Source: JAXMAR01 sp046350295
GTDB taxonomy: Bacteria; Planctomycetota; Planctomycetia; Gemmatales; Gemmataceae
Direction of reading: 5' to 3'
Assembly (NCBI GenBank): GCA_046350295.1
Contig: JAXMAR010000068.1
Coordinates: forward strand, 1-25,781
Length of the DNA stretch: 25,781 nucleotides
Shown here: piece after piece, positions 1 to 9,300 of the stretch
Position numbering within the stretch: the stretch's first letter is position 1
Layout: every line of letters begins with the position of its first letter
Made by a program: the position numbers and the translations under genes
The notes under the pieces: generated by a model
Databases searched by the model: none
Told to the model about the DNA's origin: nothing
Seen by the model: the letters and a program-made list of their open reading frames with translations, nothing else

Positions 1-37
1 CTGAAAACGGTCGCACACGCGTCCGGCTCGGATCGTC

Positions 38-1219
38 CTATCCCAAGGGCACGATCTCACGCTGCAACTCCCCTCCCGTCACGTGTACGGCGGCGTCCTT
101 GTCCACAAAAACGTTCGTCTCGCTGCGCACGCCGAACTCCGGCAAATAGATGCCCGGCTCGACGGAGAAGCAGGTCCGGCGCAACACGCGCCGCTCCTCT
201 TTCGTCTCCAGACCGTCCATGTTGGCTCCGTTGCCGTGCGTTTCCTGGCCGATCGAGTGGCCGGTGCGGTGGACGAAGTAGGCGCCGTAGCCCGCCTTGT
301 CGATGACCTCCCGGGCCGCCTGGTCCACCTCCCAGCCCTGCAGCGGCCGGTTCTTCGCGAAGGCGTCCTTCACCCGGGCAATGGCGGCGTCGCGCGCCGC
401 GGCGACGATGGCGAAGATGTCCGCATACTTCTTGGGCACGTCCTTGCCGACGAAGCAGGTCCACGTCAGGTCGCTGTAGACAGCGCGCGGCCGGTCGCAC
501 TTGGCCCAGAGATCGACGAGAACGAAATCCCCCTGGCGGATGACGCCGTCCTTGCCCGGCTCGGGCGCGTAGTGCGGGTCGCCGGAGTGGGGGCCGACCG
601 CGACGATGGGCGGATGATCGGTGAAGAGCTTGTGTTTCTTGAAGTGATCGAGGATCACCTGCTGGCACTCGGTCTCGCGGACGGAGCCGCCATTTTTCGT
701 CCTGGCGCGGATGAAGTCGAAGACCGCGTCGTATGCGGAGCGCGTGTGCGTGGCCGCTTCCAGGTGGGAGGCCCACTGCTCGTCGTCCCAGGTCGCCTCG
801 AACTGCTGCACCAGATCGCCGGAGGAGACGATGTCCACCCCGAAGGAGCGCACCAGCTCGATGGTGCCGGCGTCGACGCGCGAGACATAGGGATTGGCGT
901 TGCGCGGCACGTATTCCATGGCGACGCGCTTGGCGCCCTGCACCAGAGCGCCGACCCCCGCTTCCAATTCCTGCCAGCGCAGATAAAGCGATGCGGTCCC
1001 CGGTAGATGATCGAGCGCGTGCGGCTCGATGCGATGCATCAGCTTCTTCGGCTCCCCCTTGGCCGGGACGAAGCAGAACCAGCGCCGCGACAGGATCGCC
1101 TCACCGCCGAGGCCGACGACGCGCCGCGCCAGCACGTTGAGCCCCCGGAAATCGTAGAGGAGCCAGCCGTCGAGACGGTTCTCGGCCAGGGCGGCTTGAA
1201 CTGCGGCGAGGTCGAACAT
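38..1219 (-). CDS. M24 family metallopeptidase (Xaa-Pro aminopeptidase-like)
   Basis: A 393-residue protein with the pita-bread fold of methionine aminopeptidase and prolidase. The five metal ligands are visible in order: D236 (VLVDLWAK), D250 (YSDLTW), H321 (HRTGHSIG), E354 (FSVEPGIY) and E367 (VRSETNVF). H211 in VGPHSGDPHY is a probable substrate-side histidine. Residues 1-150 form the usual N-terminal creatinase-like domain. It has no signal peptide, so it is probably cytosolic and trims Xaa-Pro dipeptides or peptides; the exact substrate cannot be read from the sequence. An AAAGG-like site lies upstream of the ATG. It is divergent from the ferredoxin gene across a 160-bp gap. The ligands are complete, so it should be active. 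Confidence 0.93.
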   Translation of the reverse strand: MFDLAAVQAALAENRLDGWLLYDFRGLNVLARRVVGLGGEAILSRRWFCFVPAKGEPKKLMHRIEPHALDHLPGTASLYLRWQELEAGVGALVQGAKRVAMEYVPRNANPYVSRVDAGTIELVRSFGVDIVSSGDLVQQFEATWDDEQWASHLEAATHTRSAYDAVFDFIRARTKNGGSVRETECQQVILDHFKKHKLFTDHPPIVAVGPHSGDPHYAPEPGKDGVIRQGDFVLVDLWAKCDRPRAVYSDLTWTCFVGKDVPKKYADIFAIVAAARDAAIARVKDAFAKNRPLQGWEVDQAAREVIDKAGYGAYFVHRTGHSIGQETHGNGANMDGLETKEERRVLRRTCFSVEPGIYLPEFGVRSETNVFVDKDAAVHVTGGELQREIVPLG

Positions 1220-1379
1220 GGGAGGCCTTTCGAACTTGACACCAGATGTCCGTCTGCTCTCGTTTTATGGAGCGCCCGGCGAGTTGCGACATAGCCCTGA
1301 CCGTTCCGATCCGTACAATCTCCCCCGAGCGGCGGCTCTTGGCCGTCGGACATCGACCTATCGCCCCAGCAGGATATCC

Positions 1380-1745
1380 ATGCCCAAGATCACCTTCGTC
1401 ACCGAGAAGCGCGAGATCGAGGTCCCGGCCGGCTCGAACCTGCGCGAGGAAGCGCGCAAGGCCGGCATCAACGTCTATCCCGGCCTCGCCAAGTATGTCA
1501 ACTGCTTCGGCCACGGGCAGTGCGGCACCTGCAAGGTGCTCGTGAAGAAGGGAATGGAGAACCTCAGCGGCAAGGGACTCATGGAGCGGTTCACGCTGTT
1601 CCGCATGCTCAGCGCCATCGGGGCCGAGGATGAGATGCGCCTCTCCTGTCAGGCTAAGGTCAACGGCGATTGCACGATCGAGACCCGTCCCGCCATGAAC
1701 CTCAGCGGCGAGAATTTCTGGCAAAAACCCTATCCGAACAAGTAG
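1380..1745 (+). CDS. [2Fe-2S] ferredoxin, adrenodoxin-type spacing
   Basis: A 121-residue ferredoxin that opens MPKITFVTEKREIEVPAG, the beta-grasp start of the family. The cluster cysteines are C42, C48, C51 and C90. The C-x5-C-x2-C spacing matches adrenodoxin/Isc-type ferredoxins, not plant-type C-x4-C-x2-C. The frame stays open upstream to 1218, but the extra residues look like untranslated DNA and the domain begins exactly at the ATG at 1380. It should carry electrons in the cytosol. No reductase or partner enzyme is adjacent, so the redox partner is unknown. The segment between C51 and C90 (KGMENLSGKGLMERF) is longer and more basic than in a minimal ferredoxin. Confidence 0.9.
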   Translation: MPKITFVTEKREIEVPAGSNLREEARKAGINVYPGLAKYVNCFGHGQCGTCKVLVKKGMENLSGKGLMERFTLFRMLSAIGAEDEMRLSCQAKVNGDCTIETRPAMNLSGENFWQKPYPNK

Positions 1746-1990
1746 TTGCGGCTGTGGTTTCCCGCTCGCCGCGAAAAGCGTCTGCCGTCTGAAAAAGGAC
1801 GCGGGTTCCTGCCCGCGTGCCACATTTTCCTTGCGTTCCGCCCGCCTATCGCACAAAATAGAAAAATACGGAACCACACCGCCGGAGGCGTCGACCAAAG
1901 GCGGGGTGGTGTCTTTGCCCTGCTGCCGGGGATCCAGCGCTCGTAAAGCGACCGCTAACGTCCCGGTTGTGAAGTATCCGAGGAAAAGCC

Positions 1991-3565
1991 ATGTCCGCCG
2001 CGAACTCTCGGGCTCCCGTGGTGGTGCGACTGCAAGAACCTTATAGCGGAGCGCACGACCTGCTTCGCCTCGTGCCCGCCGCCATCGCGAGCATCATCTT
2101 CCATGCGGCCCTGATCCTGCTGATCTGGCTCTTCCCCTGGGGCGACGGCGGCAAGACGGAAACCGTCGCCGATGCCGCGCCGCCTCCCGGCCCCAGCTTC
2201 ACCGCTCCTCCCAAGGATCCTTTCGTCACTGAGGACGTGAACCTCCTCTCCGATGATTTTTCCACCGATATCGTCTACAAAGGCGAGCGCGTCGAGAAGG
2301 AAAGCGTCCCTGGCATCCACCTGCCCAAGGAAAAGCTCGGCTTCGAAGGCGGCGATCCGCTCGGCGCCGTCCGCACCATCGCGCCGCCCGCGGGCTTCGG
2401 CGGCCCCGGCGCCGGCGGCACCACGCTGACGAGCGACTTTGGCTCCGGCCTCGCCGTAGCCGCCGGCGGTTACGGCCCGCGCGGCATGCCCCTGGGCGGC
2501 ACCTTCTTTGGCCGTAGCGGTTCAACCAAGCGTCTCGCCCTCAAGACCGGCGGCGGCACCGGCGCCACCGAGGCCGCCGTCACGTCCGGCCTCAAGTGGA
2601 TCCTCACCATCCAGTCACCGGACGGCAGCTGGCATCTCGACAGCTCCAAGTTCAAGGACCAGGGTATTCACAACGACTGCGCCGGCACCGCCTTCGGCCT
2701 GTTGCCGCTCCTCGGCGCCGGCAAGACCCACAAGATGGCGGCCCCGGACCCGCAGGAAAAAGAGAAGTACAGCGCCGAGCTGGAGAAGCAGTATTCGCAA
2801 GCGGTCTACAAGGGCCTGATGTATCTCATCCGGACCCAGGACAAGAAGACGGGCTCCTTCGACAGCAACATGTACGCCCACGGCCTCGCCACCATCGCCA
2901 TGTGCGAGGCGTTCGGCCTGACGCAGGACCCGAACCTGCGCCGCTATGCCCAGATGGGCGTCAACTATATCGTTTACGCCCAGCACAACGAAGGCGGCTG
3001 GCGCTACGGTCCCAAACAAGCGGGCGACACCTCCGTCGTCGGCTGGCAGGTCATGGCCCTCAAGAGCGCCCAGATGGCCGGCCTCGACGTCCCCGACGTC
3101 ACGATGAAGAAGGCCATTTCCTACCTGGAAAAGGTCTGTGATCAGACCAACGAGGGCTATGGCTACACCGGCCCGGGCTCCACCCCCACGCTGTCGGCCG
3201 TCGGCCTCCTGTGCCGGCAATACCTCCAGTCCTGGGGCCCCAAGAACCCGCGCATGCAGAAGGGCATCCTCAACGTCCGCGGCACGCCGCCGCAGCTCGG
3301 CAACATGTACTACACCTATTACGCCACCCAGGTCATGCACCACTTCGGCGGCCAGGAATGGGATGACTGGAACGCCAAGATGCGCGACATCCTGGTCAAC
3401 GGCCAAGACAAGACGACCGGCCCCCTGCGCGGCAGCTGGTCCGCGGGCGGCGGCCATGTCAGCGGGCGACTGATGCAGACCTCCCTCTGCCTCTGCACTC
3501 TCGAGGTCTACTACCGCCATCTGCCACTTTACTTCCGCGCCTCGGATGAGATGGCCAAGGAATAG
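1991..3565 (+). CDS. Membrane-anchored squalene-cyclase-like repeat protein
   Basis: A 524-residue protein. Residues 24-50 form one hydrophobic membrane segment after a short basic N-terminus. Residues 55-190 are a Pro/Gly-rich linker with Gly-rich stretches. Residues 195-515 are an alpha/alpha-barrel of the prenyltransferase/squalene oxidase repeat type, with QW-like motifs QSPDGSW (208-214), QHNEGGWRYG (331-340) and GSWSAGGG (481-488). The DxDD acid motif of true squalene-hopene cyclases is absent; the nearest match is DTSVVGWQ at 345-352. It is therefore more likely a tethered binding or scaffold protein than a cyclase (inference). Such proteins are common in planctomycetes. AGGA sits 6 bases upstream of the ATG, and a terminator hairpin follows the stop. 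Confidence 0.85.
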   Translation: MSAANSRAPVVVRLQEPYSGAHDLLRLVPAAIASIIFHAALILLIWLFPWGDGGKTETVADAAPPPGPSFTAPPKDPFVTEDVNLLSDDFSTDIVYKGERVEKESVPGIHLPKEKLGFEGGDPLGAVRTIAPPAGFGGPGAGGTTLTSDFGSGLAVAAGGYGPRGMPLGGTFFGRSGSTKRLALKTGGGTGATEAAVTSGLKWILTIQSPDGSWHLDSSKFKDQGIHNDCAGTAFGLLPLLGAGKTHKMAAPDPQEKEKYSAELEKQYSQAVYKGLMYLIRTQDKKTGSFDSNMYAHGLATIAMCEAFGLTQDPNLRRYAQMGVNYIVYAQHNEGGWRYGPKQAGDTSVVGWQVMALKSAQMAGLDVPDVTMKKAISYLEKVCDQTNEGYGYTGPGSTPTLSAVGLLCRQYLQSWGPKNPRMQKGILNVRGTPPQLGNMYYTYYATQVMHHFGGQEWDDWNAKMRDILVNGQDKTTGPLRGSWSAGGGHVSGRLMQTSLCLCTLEVYYRHLPLYFRASDEMAKE

Positions 3566-3885
3566 CCGCTCGGCTCGGCCAGAATAGCTCTAGCAACGCC
3601 GGGACGTGTCCCCCGGCGTTTCTCTTTTTCCGCTTCGTTCTGCTCCTCCAAATCCGAAATCGGTCGATCCCTGGCCGCGCCTGCCGCGTATTATGGAATA
3701 GCGGCCGCACGCTCCGATGCACGTCGGGCCGGCGGCCGGACCCGAAATCGGTTTGCGCGGAATCACCTCCGCGCATTCGGAGGCGGCATTTTCCGCGCCG
3801 ACTCTTCCGCGCTCCCGATCCGTTCGTCCATCCCGCGGGGCTCTGCCCGGCCCCGGCTCACCGTTCCCTTTCCAAGGAGCAATCC
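3566..3885. other. Intergenic region, terminator plus HtrA leader
   Basis: A gap of 320 bases without a convincing gene. Its first part holds the terminator at 3595-3630. The rest is the presumed promoter and leader of the HtrA gene, ending in a strong AAGGAG site at 3874-3879. A TATTAT hexamer at 3689-3694 has no matching -35 box, so I do not call a promoter. Confidence 0.6.
3595..3630 (+). terminator. Rho-independent terminator after the squalene-cyclase-like gene
   Basis: Perfect 9-bp stem AACGCCGGG (3595-3603) and CCCGGCGTT (3612-3620) with an 8-base loop, followed by the T-rich run TCTCTTTTT. It lies 30 bases after the stop codon at 3565 on the same strand. Confidence 0.85.
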
Positions 3886-5379
3886 ATGAAACGTGGGGCA
3901 GCCTACCTAGGGGTTCTGCTCATCGGCCTGACGGCCGGCAGTTTTGTCGTCAACAATTTCCTGCGCGGCGACACACCGGCGCCGCGAGCCACCGGCCTGG
4001 CGCCCGAGACCGGCTCTTATCGCGCCATCGTGAAGAAGGTGCTTCCCGCCGTGGTCAGCATCGAAGCGCGGGCCAAGGTGGTCCATACCAAGCTGAAGAA
4101 ATCGGACAAGGCCCCGCTCGATCCGCGCGTGCCCGAAGAGTTCCGCCGCTTCTTCGAGGAATTCAACATCCCCGACATGCCGGAGACTCCCCAGGGGGGC
4201 ATGGGCTCCGGCTTCATCGTCGACCCGAAGGGCGTTGTCGTGACCAATAACCACGTGGTCGCCGGCGCCGAGAGCGTCACCGTCGTCTTTCCGGACGGCC
4301 GCAAGATCGCTTCCAGGGACATCCGCACCGATCCGCGGACCGATCTGGCCGTCGTCATCCTCGACAACAAGGCCGGGGCGACGTTCCCGTATCTGGAATT
4401 CGGCGACTCGGACGCCATGGAGATCGGCGACAGGGTCCTGGCGGTCGGCGCGCCCTTCGGTCTGACCGGCACGGTGACGCAGGGCATCGTCAGCAGCAAG
4501 GGGCGCGGCCTCAATCTCAACATGTACGAAGATTTCATCCAGACCGACGCCGCCATCAACCCCGGCAACTCCGGCGGCCCCCTCATCAGCCTCGACGGCA
4601 AGGTGATCGGCATCAATTCGGCGATCAAGAGCCGTTCGGGCGGCTTTCAAGGGGTCGGCCTCGCCGTCGCCAGCAACCTGGCCAAGGGGGTGGTCGACAA
4701 GCTGAAAACGGACGGCGTCGTTCATCGCGGCTACCTCGGCGTACAGATCCGCGACCTCGATCCGGACGTGGCCAGGCGCCTCGGCATCGAGGATCATGGC
4801 GTCGTCGTCGGTGAAGTCTTTGCCGATACGCCGGCGGGCAAGGCCGGCCTCAAGCCGGGCGACATCATCGTCGCCATCAACGGTAAGCACATCGACAACG
4901 GCAAGGCGCTGCAGCGGCTGATCGCGACGCTGCCGCTGAAAAAGGCCGCGGAGTTCTCGCTTGTCCGCGACGGGGCCGCGCTCAAGGCGCCGGTGACGAT
5001 CGAGGAGCAGCCGAAGGATTTCGGCACGGCGCGCGTGCCGGCGCCGCGTCCGCCGAGCGAGCGGAGCGAAGGCGTCTCCATCGACAAGATGGGGCTCGAG
5101 CTGGGCCCGTTGACGCCGGCTGCCGCCGAGGAGCTCGGCTATCGAAAGGATGCGAAGGGCGTGGTCATCATGCGCGTCGAACCCGGCAGCCTAGCCGACG
5201 CCGCCGGCCTTAGGCAGGGCATGCTGATCACGCGCGTCGAGAAAGAAGCGGTGAGCACGCCGGAAGCGGCGCGGGGGGCGCTGGACAAGGCCTCCCTCTC
5301 CCACGGCGTCCTGCTGCAGGTGCAATCGGCCCGCGGCGGCGCCAACTTCGTCGTGATCCGCTCGACCGACGGCGCGTGA
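3886..5379 (+). CDS. Do/HtrA-family serine protease with two PDZ domains
   Basis: A 497-residue periplasmic protease and chaperone that degrades or refolds damaged exported proteins. Residues 4-22 form a hydrophobic signal or anchor segment. The trypsin-like domain (about 45-275) carries the full triad: H123 (VTNNHVVAG), D153 (RTDLAVV) and S229 (NPGNSGGPL). PDZ1 spans about 281-375 and PDZ2 about 400-495, matching the DegP/DegQ layout. AAGGAG lies 6 bases before the ATG. The gene stands alone between two terminators, so it is probably monocistronic. The second PDZ is rather diverged (LGPLTPAAAEELGY). All catalytic residues are present. Confidence 0.95.
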   Translation: MKRGAAYLGVLLIGLTAGSFVVNNFLRGDTPAPRATGLAPETGSYRAIVKKVLPAVVSIEARAKVVHTKLKKSDKAPLDPRVPEEFRRFFEEFNIPDMPETPQGGMGSGFIVDPKGVVVTNNHVVAGAESVTVVFPDGRKIASRDIRTDPRTDLAVVILDNKAGATFPYLEFGDSDAMEIGDRVLAVGAPFGLTGTVTQGIVSSKGRGLNLNMYEDFIQTDAAINPGNSGGPLISLDGKVIGINSAIKSRSGGFQGVGLAVASNLAKGVVDKLKTDGVVHRGYLGVQIRDLDPDVARRLGIEDHGVVVGEVFADTPAGKAGLKPGDIIVAINGKHIDNGKALQRLIATLPLKKAAEFSLVRDGAALKAPVTIEEQPKDFGTARVPAPRPPSERSEGVSIDKMGLELGPLTPAAAEELGYRKDAKGVVIMRVEPGSLADAAGLRQGMLITRVEKEAVSTPEAARGALDKASLSHGVLLQVQSARGGANFVVIRSTDGA

Positions 5380-5432
5380 CAGGCTGTGCCAGCGGACGCT
5401 CTTCTTTCCGGCAAAGATGCACGTAGGAACAG

Positions 5433-5468
5433 GCGAGCCTCATTCCACCCGGAATCGGGCTCGCTTTT
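5433..5468 (+). terminator. Terminator of the HtrA-like gene
   Basis: Long hairpin: outer stem GCGAGCC (5433-5439) with GGCTCGC (5458-5464), and inner stem ATTCC/GGAAT around ACCC, separated by a 2-base internal mismatch. It is followed by TTTT and lies 54 bases past the stop codon. Confidence 0.8.
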
Positions 5469-5606
5469 GTCTGCGCGGCCCTTCGGGGCGTTACGGCCTC
5501 TCCGCGCTGCGCCCGTCTTTGCGGTTTGGAGACGTCCTCAGTGAGGAACCGCCGCGCCCTGGCGATGGCGGCAAACAGTAGCCGGCGCGCTCGAAGACAC
5601 AGATGC

Positions 5607-6121
5607 CGAAGCGATCAACATCCCGAAGCGATCAACATCCCGAAGCGACCAACATCCCGAAGCGACCAACATCCCGAAGCGGCCAACGTCTGAAGCGGCC
5701 AACGGTCTGAAGCGGCCAACGGTCCGAAGCGACCAACGTCCGAAGCGACCAACGTCCGAAGCGACCAACGTCCGAAGCGACCAACGTCCGAGGCGACCAA
5801 CGTCCGAGGCGACCAACGTCCGAAGCGACCAACGTCCGAAGCGACCAACGTCCGAAGCGACCAACGTCCGAAGCGACCAACGGTCCGAGGCGACCAACGG
5901 TCCGAGGCGACCAACGGTCCGAGGCGACCAACACCCCGAAGCGACCAACATCCCGAAGCGACCAACATCCCGAAGCGACCAACATCCCGAAGCGACCAAC
6001 ATCCCGAAGCGACCAACATCCCGAAGCGACCAACATCCCGAAGCGACCAACATCCCGAAGCGGCCAACGTCCGAAGCGACCAACGTCCGAAGCGGCCAAC
6101 GGCCCGAAGCGGCCAGCGGTC
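5607..6121. repeat. 31-unit tandem minisatellite, 16/17-bp unit
   Basis: Counted by eye: 31 head-to-tail units over 515 bases with no spacer. Three variants occur in blocks: CGAAGCGACCAACATCC (17 bp), CGAAGCGACCAACGTC (16 bp) and CGAAGCGGCCAACGGTC (17 bp), plus CGAGG- versions. The order is four ATCC-type units, a mixed GTC/GGTC group, a long run of 16-bp units, GGTC units, eight ATCC units, then four degenerate units. Such blocks suggest growth by slippage or unequal crossover. There are no spacers, so it is not CRISPR. Confidence 0.95.
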
Positions 6122-6128
6122 CCTGAAA

Positions 6129-6207
6129 GGGCCAAACAAGAAAGCCCAGGGCAACGCCCTGGGAAAACACGCGGTCGCCGAAGTAGCCCTGTAAGGGCGA
6201 AACAAAG
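6129..6207 (+). repeat. Palindromic intergenic element, left copy
   Basis: Arm A (6129-6163) contains the hairpin GCCCAGGGC-AAC-GCCCTGGG. After a 22-base gap, arm B (6186-6207) contains GCCCT-GT-AAGGGC followed by an A-rich tail. The element begins 7 bases after the minisatellite. A second copy in opposite orientation lies at 6287-6365. Confidence 0.8.
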
Positions 6208-6286
6208 AACGGCGTCCCTCGCGCCATGGCACGATTTCAATCCCAGAGGTTTCCTTTCGGTGACGCCCAGCCCCTCTTGGTCCCGC

Positions 6287-6365
6287 CTTGTTTTGCCCTT
6301 TCAGGGCGCCGCGGCTTGGGACGGCGTGGCCCCAGGGCGCCGCCCTGGGCTGTCTTGTTCGGCCC
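6287..6365 (-). repeat. Palindromic intergenic element, right inverted copy
   Basis: Arm B' (6287-6307) and arm A' (6331-6365) are the reverse complement of B and A in the left copy, in the order expected of an inverted duplicate. A' matches the reverse complement of A at about 31 of 35 positions. Both copies are 79 bp. It ends 12 bases from the stop of the following minus-strand gene and could also serve as its terminator hairpin. Confidence 0.8.
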
Positions 6366-6377
6366 CCGTGCACCGTT

Positions 6378-9300
6378 TCACGGCCGCTTCGCCGCCTGGA
6401 GCATGGAGAGTTGAGCGCTGATCTCCGGATCGCCCGGTCGCAGCTCCGCCGCTCGCTTCTGCAGCGCCAGCGCCTCGTCGATCTTCCCGGCCTGCTGCAA
6501 GGCGGCGGCCAGCCAGTGCAGCACCTTCGCGTCCTGATGTTCGGTCAGCTTCGCCGCCTGCAACAGATCGTCGATCGCCCCTTTTTCGCCACGCTCCAGG
6601 CGCAGCCGGCCGCGGACGCAGAAGGCGCGGGCGTCGGCGCCGAGGCGAAACGCCTGCTCGAGATCGGCGCTCGCCTTGCGCAATTGACCTTGCTCGAGGG
6701 CGACCAGCGCGCGCAGGCCATACGCCGGGGCCACAGGCGCCTTCTCCGCGAACGCCTTGTCGAGAAGCGCCTCCACCAGCTCCCGCGGCTGTTTCTTGCG
6801 CAGCGCCAGGTCGGCGCAGAGATAGAAGTTGACCGCGCGCTGCATTTGCGGCGACGCAGGCATCGTCGCCGTGTCGGGCCGCAGCGCGAGCACGCGCTTG
6901 TATTCCTTCGCCAGGCCGCGCAGCTCCTCGACCCATTCCTTCAGCGCCGCGGGAACGACGGACAGCCTGCCCACCGCGTCGACGTTGCGGTACGCCTCGG
7001 CCAGCTCGCCGCGCCAGGCATGGGCTTCGATCAGCCCCTGGAGCACCGCCGCGTCGACGTCGCCGCGCTCCAGGTGGAAGATCGCCTTTTCGTGATCGCC
7101 TTTCTGCAGGTAGAGCAGGCCAAGGACGCGCTGCACCCGCCCCTGGTAGCCCGTCTCGCGGGCTCGTTCGGCCATCTCGAAAGCGTCCTCGAAGCGGCCC
7201 AGCTCGTAGTAAATCTCGGCGGCCTGGGTCAGACGGGTCACGTTGCCGTCGGCGGCCAAAACGAGACGGCGCAGGTGATCGAGGGCGGCGGCGGATTTGC
7301 CGGCCTTGACCTCCAGGCGAATGAGTTTGGTCAGCGTGTCCGCATTGTCCGGCTCCAGCTTGTGCGCGAGCTGGAACGCCTTGATCGCCTCCACGATGTC
7401 GTCCCGTTTCTCGTGGATCGTGCCGGCAAAGAAGAGCGCGTCCCCGCTGGCGACGGCGACCTGATCGGTTTGCCAGGCGGCCTCGAAGCTGAGCAGCGCT
7501 GGGCCGGTGAGGCCCTGCTTCATGCAGAGGCGGGCCATCTCGAGGTACGCCTGGGCGCGCACGTCCCGGGCGTCGCTGCGCGTCAGCGGCGCGAGGATGG
7601 CGCGTGCTCCGGCGAAATCGGAACGGCGGACCCGCGTGTGGGCCAGGGCGAGCGCGTGCTTGGTCTCGGCCGGGAAATAGCGAACCAGCTTCTCGTTGAG
7701 CGCTTCGGTATCCGAGAGGTCGCGCGCCGCCTTGAGGCGCATGTCCCAGAGCGTCGCGTCATCCGGGTGATAGAGCGTCGCCTGGTCGAGCACGCGGCGG
7801 GCTTCATCAGCCTTGTCGCTGTCGAGGTAAAGCCGGGCGAGAGTGCGGGCGGCAAAGCTGTCGGCGCCCGGCGCCAGCGCCAGCAGCGTCTCCAGGAGGG
7901 GGATGTCGTCGGTCTCCGTTGTCGGCTTGATGTTCAGCCAGACGCGATACGCTTTTTGCAAATCTTCCTGGAACTTCTGGAACTTGGCGAACGCCTCCGG
8001 TCCCACCGTCACTTCCTTCAGCTTGGTGTGCATCACCAACTCGACGCGCCGCGGGTTCTTCGCGTCCGTCTTCACCTGCAAGCGGAACGAGCCCCAGGCC
8101 GACTCGATCTCCTGCTCGCGCGGCAGGCCATCGAAGCGAAACGCCGGCGGCAAGTTGACCACATACAGGTGCAGCGACTCGAACGGCGAACCGAGGTTCA
8201 GCGGCAGGCGCCGCTCGGCGTCGAGATTGAAGCCGAGGATGCGCCCGTAGACCTGGCTATCCGTCACGCTCGCCTCGCGCGTCGTCTCCCCCAGGAAGTG
8301 GCGCGGTATGACAAACGTCATCTGCGCCTGCACCGGCTTCTCCCAGGCGCGGAGCGAGCTATCGGGGATGTCGATGCTCTCGATCCGGCTCTTGGGGTAG
8401 GCGTCTTGCAGCTCATTGTTGAGGTAGCGGCGCCGCTCGCCGGGAGTCGCCTCGATCCAGGCCTCGCGCCGGCCCAGCGCGACGCCCCCGTGATAGAACA
8501 TGCTGCGGCGGCAGATGGACGTGCCATCCCCTTGCACGGAGACGATGGTGCTCTGCTCAACGCGGTTGTCCGCGAGAGTGTACGCGGGCGTGCGCTTCAG
8601 CTCGATGGCGCCGCGGCGCGTGAGGTAGGCGAGGCGGTCGCGGTCGGAGCGCGGCAGCCAGTCCCAGGGCGCCATCGAGACCGTCGTGTCGATCCAATGC
8701 TCCTTGGCGTCGATGGGAACCATGAGGATGGCGTGCGTGCCCCAGGGGCAGGGAACGTCTTCCATCACCTGCCCGTCGTCAAGCACGCCGAGGGTGACGA
8801 GGTGCGGATCGAGACCAATCTCGCGCAGCATGACGGCGAGCAGCTGGGCCTGGTCCTTGCAGTCGCCGAAGAGGTTGCCGAGAACTTGCCCCGGTTTGTG
8901 CGGCGTGTAGCCGGTACCGGCCGGACCGCGCGACAGATAGCGGATGTTCTGCCGCACCCAATAGGTGAGGGCCTTGGCTTTTTCCTCCGCCGTGGTCTTT
9001 CCCTTGGTCACCTCGCGAACAGTCTTGCGCACGTCTTCGGCGCACTCCCAGCAATCCTTGCGCAGCTTTTCCTTCCAATCGGCCACCGCCTGCCAGTCAG
9101 GGAAGGTGGAGCAGGCCAGGCGCACGCTCAGCGCCTCGCGCGATGGCTTGTCTTCCTCCTTGGGAAGCGGCAGGCGATCGCGCGTGTGCCAGTGGTAGTG
9201 CTTGCCCCCGTCCTTGAGCGCCCGGATCACCGGTTCGACCTTGCCGTTGGACGTGCCCCAGTGGAACGCTTTTCCTTTGGGAAGGACGACGTGTACCTCG

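Larger units (their letters stand above)
5380..6377. other. Gene-free repeat block
   Basis: About 1 kb with no supportable gene. It contains the HtrA terminator, a 31-unit minisatellite (5607-6121) and an inverted pair of palindromic elements (6129-6365). Open frames exist on the minus strand across the array in all three phases. They exist because the repeat lacks stop triplets in that orientation, so I do not treat them as proteins. Confidence 0.75.

Noticed and set aside
83..1006. Plus-strand open frame of 307 codons
   Set aside because: Antisense to the M24 peptidase, whose five metal ligands are intact.
1220..1379. TTGACA at 1236-1241 as promoter of the ferredoxin gene
   Set aside because: No -10 box at proper spacing; the nearest TACAAT (1314-1319) is much too far away.
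5607..6121. CRISPR array
   Set aside because: Units are directly abutting with no unique spacers, and no cas genes are near.
5538..6373. Three overlapping minus-strand frames of 200-250 codons over the minisatellite
   Set aside because: All are translations of the same 16/17-bp repeat in different phases, with no conserved start or ribosome site.
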